From: Mesotaenium endlicherianum
Lineage: Eukaryota; Streptophyta; Zygnematophyceae; Zygnematales; Mesotaeniaceae
Direction: 5' to 3'
Length of the DNA: 28,163 nt
Assembly (NCBI GenBank): GCA_009602735.1
Contig: WELA01009251.1
Location: 79,725 to 107,887, forward strand
The notes beneath the pieces are model-generated. The model was not told where the DNA came from. It worked only from the letters and a program-made list of their open reading frames with translations, and did not search any database. A program made the translations under genes and the position numbers. Position 1 is the stretch's first letter. The number at the start of each line of letters is the position of its first letter. This document shows positions 16,679 through 25,200 of the stretch, one piece after another.

Positions 16679-19600
16679 GTGTACGCATACATATGCACAC
16701 AAGCACACGCCCGCTCCCCTGCACTCACAGACACACACATGCACGCACTTGAACACGCGGTTACTCGCATGGTCGCAGCCGCCAGCGTGCGTGGAGCACG
16801 CCTGAAGAGTGCCCGCATCCGCGCAGCCTGCTGGACGTGCCAGTCGGCAGCGCTCACGCCGGCTGGCTGCATCCCAGGACCGCTACCCCCCTGGGCGACG
16901 AGCACTCAACGGAGTCAGTGGGGTGGCGTGTTGATTGTGGTGCTGCAATGTGTAGCTGTGTGGTCAACGGCGGGTCTGGGGGCTAGCTTGCTCTCTTGGC
17001 TGCTGTAGGGACATGTCCCAAGTGAACACATAATTGTTAGTCTATATAAGCGCGGTGCTCTTCAGCGCCTCCTACAGCCATTTTGGTGTCACCGCTGGCT
17101 GGCTGACCGTCTCTTGCACCCTGAGCTGGTGCTGTGGGAGCTGTTGCAGACTACGTCTTTGTCACGGACTTCAGCGGCGCCAGTGGGTTTACCTTCCAGG
17201 GCACAGCCTTACCTGTCGGAAGCCTGCTCCAGCTCACGGACGAGACAAGCGACGTCCAGAAGGGGATGGCCACGTACGCCCATCCTTTCGCGCTGCAGGA
17301 CTATTCGGCCGGCTGCGGCAGCGTGCCATGGAGCACGGCCTTCGCGTTCCGCATGACTCCTGGCCCAGGCGGGCTGCACTCGGACGGGATGGTGTTCTTC
17401 CTCAACCCCCAGCCGGACCTTCTGGGGGCTGCTGGGGCGTTCATGGGCTGGGGGACCGTGGGCAACAATGAGGGTGCCACCACTCCTCCAGGGCCATCCT
17501 TGGCCTTCGAATTTGACATTTATCCCAATAAAGGAGCAAACATCAAGGACAACTTTGACAGCGACAGCTTTCTGGGCCTGGACCTCAACTACAGCATGGT
17601 CTCCACCGCACAAGCCGACCTCGCGCCAACAGTGACGCTTGCTGACGGCGCCGTCGAGTACGCCTGGATCGACTACACGCCCCAGGCGGGCGCCGTGAAC
17701 GCGTACGCTCAGGTGTGGGTGTCGTACTCGCCAGTGAAGCCCACCACCGGTGCCCCCCTGCAGGCGGACGTGCCCAACGGCCACTTCTGCGGGTACCCCG
17801 GCAGCGTCTACGCGGGGTTTGCTGCAGGAACAGGTGGATATCGGACAGAAGCAACTGTGCGCTCGTGGTGCTTTGCCACTGGAGTCACTGCTGCAGGTGC
17901 CATCCCACCCCCCTCATACTTGCTTCTGTCTGCTGCACATTTGCCTGCTGCTGATGTGCGAGGTTTGAAGCTGTACGTGCCCTTCAAAATGTGTCGATGA
18001 GGGCTGCCTGGGCTCGCAACCTGAGCCTTGCCGCCTGCCTTGCACATCTTGGGCTGCCTCTCTACATGTCTCAAATTTGTGTGGTAGCCTGCTCGGAAGT
18101 GGTCGCCTATGGCGTCCTGTTGTGCCCGCGCTTACTCGTCGCAAGCCCATCTGACCCTCATGAACAAGGGAGAAGGCCACGGGTTGACGCACAGAGCGTC
18201 GTGTTTGCCTTTGTGTGAATGCATGGGTACTCTCGAGTCACACTCTGCCTCTGGGGCCTCGATCTTGATGTCTGCAGCCAAGTGCGCCGTCCTCCCCTCT
18301 GCACCTCCCCCACCGGATACACGTAAGTCCTCTCCATCTGCCAGGCTCATAGCGACCCCCCCGCGGCAACTTCTTGGTGCTGTGAGCATTGCTTTGGTCG
18401 CGGCTACAAGAGCTTATATGCATGGCTGTGCCGTCTCTTTCTCAGGGGCAACCGCCCTGGAGGATGTCACTTTGTGGTTGGTGACTGTGAAACCTGCACT
18501 GACGCACTCGTGACTACCCCGTTCACCTTGCCCTGCACTTTGCCCTGCCTTGTGCGAGCAGCTCCGCCGTCCCTGCCGCCTCCATCCTCTCCGCCACCGT
18601 CTCTTCCGCCACCCTCCGACTTTTCTCGTGAGTAACTTTCTTATGGGCTCAAACCTCAAAGAGCAAGCATGTGCAGCGAAGGAGCAGCACTTGCACAGCG
18701 AAGTCTGCTTTCTGCTGTGCCCTTGCTGTTGGTGAGTGCTCTTGGTTCGTTCTCCAGACTGTTTGTTGAGTACTCCAGATCTATGACTGGGCTTCGTGAT
18801 GACCCTTTAAACACATCTGCGCGTATTTGCAACCTCTTCAACACTGTTTTCCATGTTTCCATGCGTGTATCACTCCCTTTCTTGATCTTTCACAGATTCG
18901 GCCTCTATTTCATTGCCCTCTCCTGCGCCCTTCCCTCCTCCACCACCCCGGGCTTGCCCCGTGTCTCATCTCCCATGCTCTCATCCCCTCCCTCCTCCGC
19001 CCCCTCAGTCCTCCTAGCCTCACCGCCTCCTTTGCCTCTTGCTTCCTTGCCGCCTCTCGGCCCCCTTCCACTTTCCACACTCCACCCTCCATCCTCGCCC
19101 GTTCCACCTCGCTGCTTTCACTTTTTCCCTCCTCTCTTCCGCCATCACCTACACCATTTCTCCTCCTTCTCTGTATTACCATCTTTGGCTGCTTCAACTT
19201 CGTATTCATCCCCGCCTTCCCGCCTTCCACCTGAACACCCAGTGTTGGCTCCTCCCTTGCCCTTCCTGCCCTCTCCTCCTTTACCGTCAGCCTCTCCTCC
19301 CTCTGCATCCCCGCCACCCCCGTCATCTTGACTTCCAGGGCCCCCCTTCCCCGCCGACCCCTCCTTTCCTCCTCCTCCTCGTGCCTCAGTGCCTTTGAGG
19401 TTCAGCACCATGACGCCGGCTGATGCTGCTGCCGCTGTTGTGCGCTGACTCCTGTGACTGCCCATTCTGTCCTGCCCTGCCTTGCGCTTGTTGGAGCAGC
19501 CCCGCCGTCCTCGCCGCCCCCGCTCTCGCCCCCTCCGCCCTCGCTGCCGCCGCCCTCTCAGTTCCCCCCCCTTGGTGAGCTACTCGCCTCACGGGGCTGG

Positions 19601-22192
19601 CTGTTCAATGTTTCGACTCTCGAGAGCATGCGCGCCATTGGCAATCTGCGCGGGGGGAAAGTGTGTTGGATGGGCGCGTGCGGCACAGAAGCAGCCGGAA
19701 CACTTGCTTGAAATTGCTTCGCATCGTCCCGTCCTGTCGCTTTCTCTCTGCCTTTGCCTTCCTGCCCACGGGTTGCGCCTGCGTGCTGATGACGGTGCTC
19801 TCTTGCCTTTTTCTGCGACTTTGTGTGCAGCTGCAGCAGCACCGCCTCCGCTGGCACCTGCCGATGGTGAGCTTCTCGGTCCTCTTTTGTGTCTGTGCAC
19901 TCGTGCATGCAGCTGGCTCGCCGGCGGGAGTGGGCCTGCAGCCCGGTGGTCGCCCGCCCTTGGCTGGGGCGCGCGTGTGGCGTCTTCCGGCTTAAATGCG
20001 CTGTTACTCTTTCCGAGCACCACCCCGTCCACGCTGCTAGCCGTCCGTTGCGGTGCCCTCACAAGTCGCGTGCCATCCCTTGCTCCCTGGTGCTGCTGCA
20101 GACTACGCCCACGTCACGGACTTCAGCGGCGCCAGCGGTTTCACCTTCACAGGTTACGCGTCGATGGTGGGGAGCCTCATTCAGCTCACGGACGAGACGA
20201 GCGACTTCCAGAAGGGGATGGCCACGTACGCGCACCCGTTTGCGCTGCAGGACTACTCGGGGGCTGCCGGCTGCGCCAGCGTCCCCTGGAGCACGTCCTT
20301 CGAGTTCAGCATGTCTGCCGGCACCAACGGCGATCACGCGGACGGGATGGTGTTCTTCCTGAATCCGCAGCCGGACCTTCTGGGGGTTGAAGGGGCGTTC
20401 ATGGCCTGGGGCACCGAGGGAAACACCGTGGGAGTGAGCACGCCTGCGGGGCCGTCCTTTGCCGTGGAGTTCGACGTCTACCCCAACGCGGACACATTCA
20501 TCGTCGACGACCTGTCCAGCGACAGCGAGCTGGGCCTGGACCTCAACTACAGCATGGTCTCCACCGCACAAGCCGACATCTCGGGGGACGTGGCGCTCGC
20601 TGACGGCGCCGTCAAGTACGCCTGGATCGACTACACGCCCCAGGCGGGCGCCGTGAACGCGCGTGTCCAGGTGCGGGTGTCGTACTCGTCGGTGAAGCCC
20701 GCCAGCGGTGCCCAGCTGGACGCGGACGTGCCCAACGATCACTTCTGCATCTACCCTGGCAGCGTCTACGCCGGGTTCGCAGCGGCGACAGGGTACTGGC
20801 ACACCGGAGTCACCATCAGCACCTGGCAGTTGGCCACCGGACCCGATGCTGCAGGTAGGTCCCCATGTCCCCCACCCCACCCCCACCTCCTATCTCGGCC
20901 GTGCCATCTGCCCGATCACGAGCCTGCATGCTGCCACGCCTCCGATGCTCGCTGCTGTGCACCCCCGTTCGCATGCGATGTGATGTTTCGAGAGCTGCCT
21001 GGACACGTGCTCAGGCATCCGGTCTTCACTCACTCTGCTTCCGGGTGCTTGATCCTCTCGTGGTCTGCAGCCAAGTGCGCCAGCTTCACCTCGGCAGCGC
21101 CGCCCCCAGATTTGCGTAAGTGCTCTTGCCGCTGGCTTGCCATACACTTTCAAGGTAGTCCTTCAGGGGAGGCAGGTCCAGCCAGCATCTTCTGGGCACT
21201 GGAGCGTTGACCTTCACTTTGCAGAGTTGCACGGCACCCCTGTGCTGTTGACGACCGGGGGAGGCTTGGTGGTAGCTTTGAATCAGCATTCTGCGTCTCA
21301 GCATTCTGCATTTGTCTAAGCATTTTGCGTCTCAGCTGACAGTCCAGTCCTCTGCGCTGTCCTCGAGGATTCTGCTACTGACCCTCTCATAGCAATCTCA
21401 AGCCTTCTCACTCTGCTGCTCTTATGCGCTGACACGCGTGAATGCATGTTCTGTCCTGTCCTGCGCTGCGCCCCGCCTTGCGCTTGTGCTCGTGGGAGCA
21501 GCCCCGCCGTCCTCGCCGCCTCCGCTCTCACTCCCGCCGCCCTCGCTGCCGCCGCCCTCTCAGTTCCCGCCCCCTGGTGAGCTACTCACCTCACGGGGCT
21601 GGCTGCTCAAACGCTTTGAGAGCATGCGCGCAACTGGCAGTCGGCGCAAGGGGAAGTGTGTCGGATGGGCGCGTGCGGCACAGAAGCAGCCGGAACACTT
21701 GCTTGAAGTTTCTTCGCATTGTCCCGTCCTGCTGCTTTCCTCCTGCCTTTGCCTGCCTGCCTATGGGAGGCGCCTGGGGGCTAGCGTGGGTGCTGACGAA
21801 GGTGCTCTCTTTGCCTTTTTCCACGACTGCGTGTGCAGCCGCATCAGCACCACCTCCGCTGCCACCTGCCGATGGTGAGCTGCTGCCCCCTCCCCTCCTT
21901 CTCCTCCACACTCCTGTGAGCTGTGACCACCGCTGTTGCCTTCCTCTCTGTCACCTCCTCTCCCCTCACCTCTTATGCTACAGCCCTCTTTCGTACCCAT
22001 CTGCGTTGGCCGCTTTTGGGTGAGTGCTGTTAGTCCTCCCTTTGGCTCCCCAATATGCACGCAGCACCAGCAGCACCGCCACCCCCCCCTGCCGCCTGTA
22101 GTCGGTGAGCCATAGCCCTTCCTGCCCGGGTATCTAACTCATGCACACACACGCATGCGCACGCACACAATCACACACACACGCACGCACGC

Positions 22193-22228
<36 letters not shown>

Positions 22229-25200
22229 CTGTACGCATACATATGCACACAAGCACACGCCCGCTCCCCTGCACTCACAGACACACACATGCACGCACTT
22301 GAACACGCGGTTACTCGCATGGTCGCAGCCGCCAGCGTGCGTGGAGCACGCCTGAAGAGTGCCCGCATCCGCGCAGCCTGCTGGACGTGCCAGTCGGCAG
22401 CGCTCACGCCGGCTGGCTGCATCCCAGGACCGCTATCCCCCTCGGCGACGAGCACTCAACAGGGTCGGTGGGGTGGGGTGTTGTTTGTGGCGCTGCGATG
22501 TGTAGCTGTGTGGTCAACAGAGGGTCTGGGGGCTAGCTTGCTGTCTTGGCTGGTGCAGGGACACAAGTGAACACATAATTGTTAGTCTGTATAAGCGCGG
22601 TGCTCTTCAGCGCCTCCTACAGCCATTTCGGTGTCACCGCTGGCTGGCTGACCGTCTCTTGCACCCTGTGCTGGTGCTGCGGGAGCTGCTGCAGACTACG
22701 TCTTTGTCACGGACTTCAGCGGCGCCAGCGGGTTTACCTTCCAGGGCACAGCCTTACCTGTCGGAAGCCTGCTCCAGCTCACGGACGAGACGAGCGACGT
22801 CCAGAAGGGGATGGCCACGTACACCCATCCCTTCGCGCTGCAGGACTACTCGGCCGGCTGCGGCAGCGTGCCCTGGAGCACGGCCTTCGCGTTCCGCATG
22901 ACTCCTGGCCCAGGCGGGCTGCACTCGGACGGGATGGTGTTCTTCCTCAACCCCCAGCCGGACCTTCTGGGGGCTGCTGGGGCGTTCATGGGCTGGGGGA
23001 GCGTGGGCAACAATGAGGGTGCCACCACTCCTCCAGGGCCATCGTTGGCGATCGAGTTTGACCTTTATCCCAATTCACAAGCATTCGCCGATGACAACCA
23101 GGCCAGCGACAGCTTTCTGGGCCTGGACCTCGACTACAGCATGGTCTCCACCGCACAAGCCGACCTCGCGCCAACAGTGACGCTTGCTGACGGCGCCGTC
23201 AAGTACGCCTGGATCGACTACACGCCCCAGGCGGGCGCCGTGAACGCGTACGCTCAGGTGTGGGTGTCGTACTCGCCAGTGAAGCCCACCACCGGTGCCC
23301 CCCTGCAGGCGGACGTGCCCAACGGCCACTTCTGCGGGTACCCCGGCAGCGTCTACGTGGGATTCGCTGCAGGAACAGGTGGATATCGGACGGAAGCCAC
23401 TGTACGCTCGTGGTGCTTTGCCACTGGAGTCACTGCTGCAGGTGCCATCCCACCCCCCTCATACTTGCTTCTGTCTGCTGCACATTTGCCTGCTGCTGAT
23501 GTGCGAGGTTTGAAGCTGTACGTGCCCTTCACAATGTGTCGATGAGGGCTGCCTGGGCTCGCCAACCTGAGCCTTGCCGCCTGCCTTGCACATCTTGGGC
23601 TGCCTCTCTACATGTCTCGAATTTGTGTGGTAGCCTGCTCGGAAGTGGTCGCCTGTGGCGTCCTGTTGTGCCCGCGCTTACTCGTCGCAAGCCCATCTGA
23701 CCCTTATGCACAAGGGAGAAGGCCACGGGTTGACGCACAGAGCGTCGTGTTTGCCTTTGTGTGAATGCATGGGTACTCTCGAGTCACACTCTGCCTCTGG
23801 GGCCTCGATCTTGATGTCTGCAGCCAAGTGCGCCGTCCTCCCCTCTGCACCTCCCCCACCGGATACACGTAAGTCCTCTCCATCTGCCAGGCTCATAGCG
23901 ACCCCCCCGCGGCAACTTCTTGGTGCTGTGAGCATTGCTTTGGTCGCGGCTACAAGAGCTTATATGCATGGCTGTGCCGTCTCTTTCTCGGGGAAACTGG
24001 CCTGCAGGATGTCACGTTGTGGTTGGTGACTGTGAAACCTGCACTGACGCACTCGTGACCTCCCCCTTCACCTTGCCCTGCACTTTGCCCTGCCTTGTGC
24101 GAGCAGCTCCGCCGTCCCTGCCGCCTCCATCCTCTCCGCCACCGTCTCTTCCGCCACCCTCCGACTTCTCTTGTAAGTAACTTTCTTATGGGCTCAAACC
24201 TCAAAGCGCAAGCATGTGCAGCGAAGGAGCAGCACTTGCACAGCGAAGTCTGCTTTCTGCTGTGCCCTTGCTGTTGGTGAGTGCTCTTGGTTCGTTCTCC
24301 AGACTGTTTGTTGAGTACTCCAGATCTATGACTGGGCTTCGTGATGACCCTTTAAACACATCTGCGCGTATTTGCAACCTCTTCAACACTGTATTCCTTT
24401 TTCCAATGCGTGTATCACTCCCTTTCTTGATCTTTCACAGGTTCGGCCTCTATTTCATTGCCCTCTCCTGTGCCCTTCCCTCCTCCACCACCCCAGGCTC
24501 GCCGCGTGTCTCATCTCCCTTGCTCTCATCCCCTCCCTCCTCCGCCCCCTCAATCCTCCTAGCCTCACCGCCTCCTTTGCCTCTTGCTTCCTTACCGCCT
24601 CTCGGCCCCCTTCCACTTTCCACACTCCACCCTCCATCCTCGCCCGTTCCACCTCGCTGCTTCCACTTTTTCCCTCCTCTCTTCCACCATCACCTACACC
24701 ATTTCTCCTCCTTCTCTGTATTACCATCTTTGGCTGCTTCAACTTCGTATTCATCCCCGCCTTCCCGCCTTCCACCTGAACACCCAGTGTTGGCTCCTCC
24801 CTTGCCCTTCCTGCCCTCTCCTCCTTTACCGTCAGCCTCTCCTCCCTCTGCATCCCCGCCACCCCCGTCATCTTGACTTCCAGGGCCCCCCTTCCCCGCC
24901 GACCCCTCCTTTCCTCCTCCTCCTCGTGCCTCAGTGCCTTTGAGGTTCAGCACCATGACGCCGGCTGATGCTACTGCCGCTGTTGTGCGCTGACTCCTGT
25001 GACTGCCCATTCTGTCCTGCCCTGCCTTGCGCTTGTTGGAGCAGCCCCGCCGTCCTCGCCGCCCCCGCTCTCGCCCCCTCCGCCCTCGCTGCCGCCGCCC
25101 TCTCAGTTCCCCCCCCCTGGTGAGCTACTCGCCTCACGGGGCTGGCTGTTCAATGTTTCGACTCTCGAGAGCATGCGCGCCATTGGCAATCTGCGCGGGG

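Noticed and set aside
16593..16805. Thr/His-repeat open frames over the CA microsatellite
   Set aside because: They are products of (CA)n in any frame and are not coding.
18896..19014. Possible Ser/Pro exon after acceptor TTTCACAG
   Set aside because: In phase 1 there is no GT donor of matching phase before the in-frame TAG at 19015, so it breaks the otherwise invariant 1-1 pattern.
20059..20886. Long antisense open frames opposite the lectin exons (also 13744-14667, 17209-17784, 25604-26431)
   Set aside because: They mirror the sense lectin exons copy for copy, and the sense translation has the lectin motifs.
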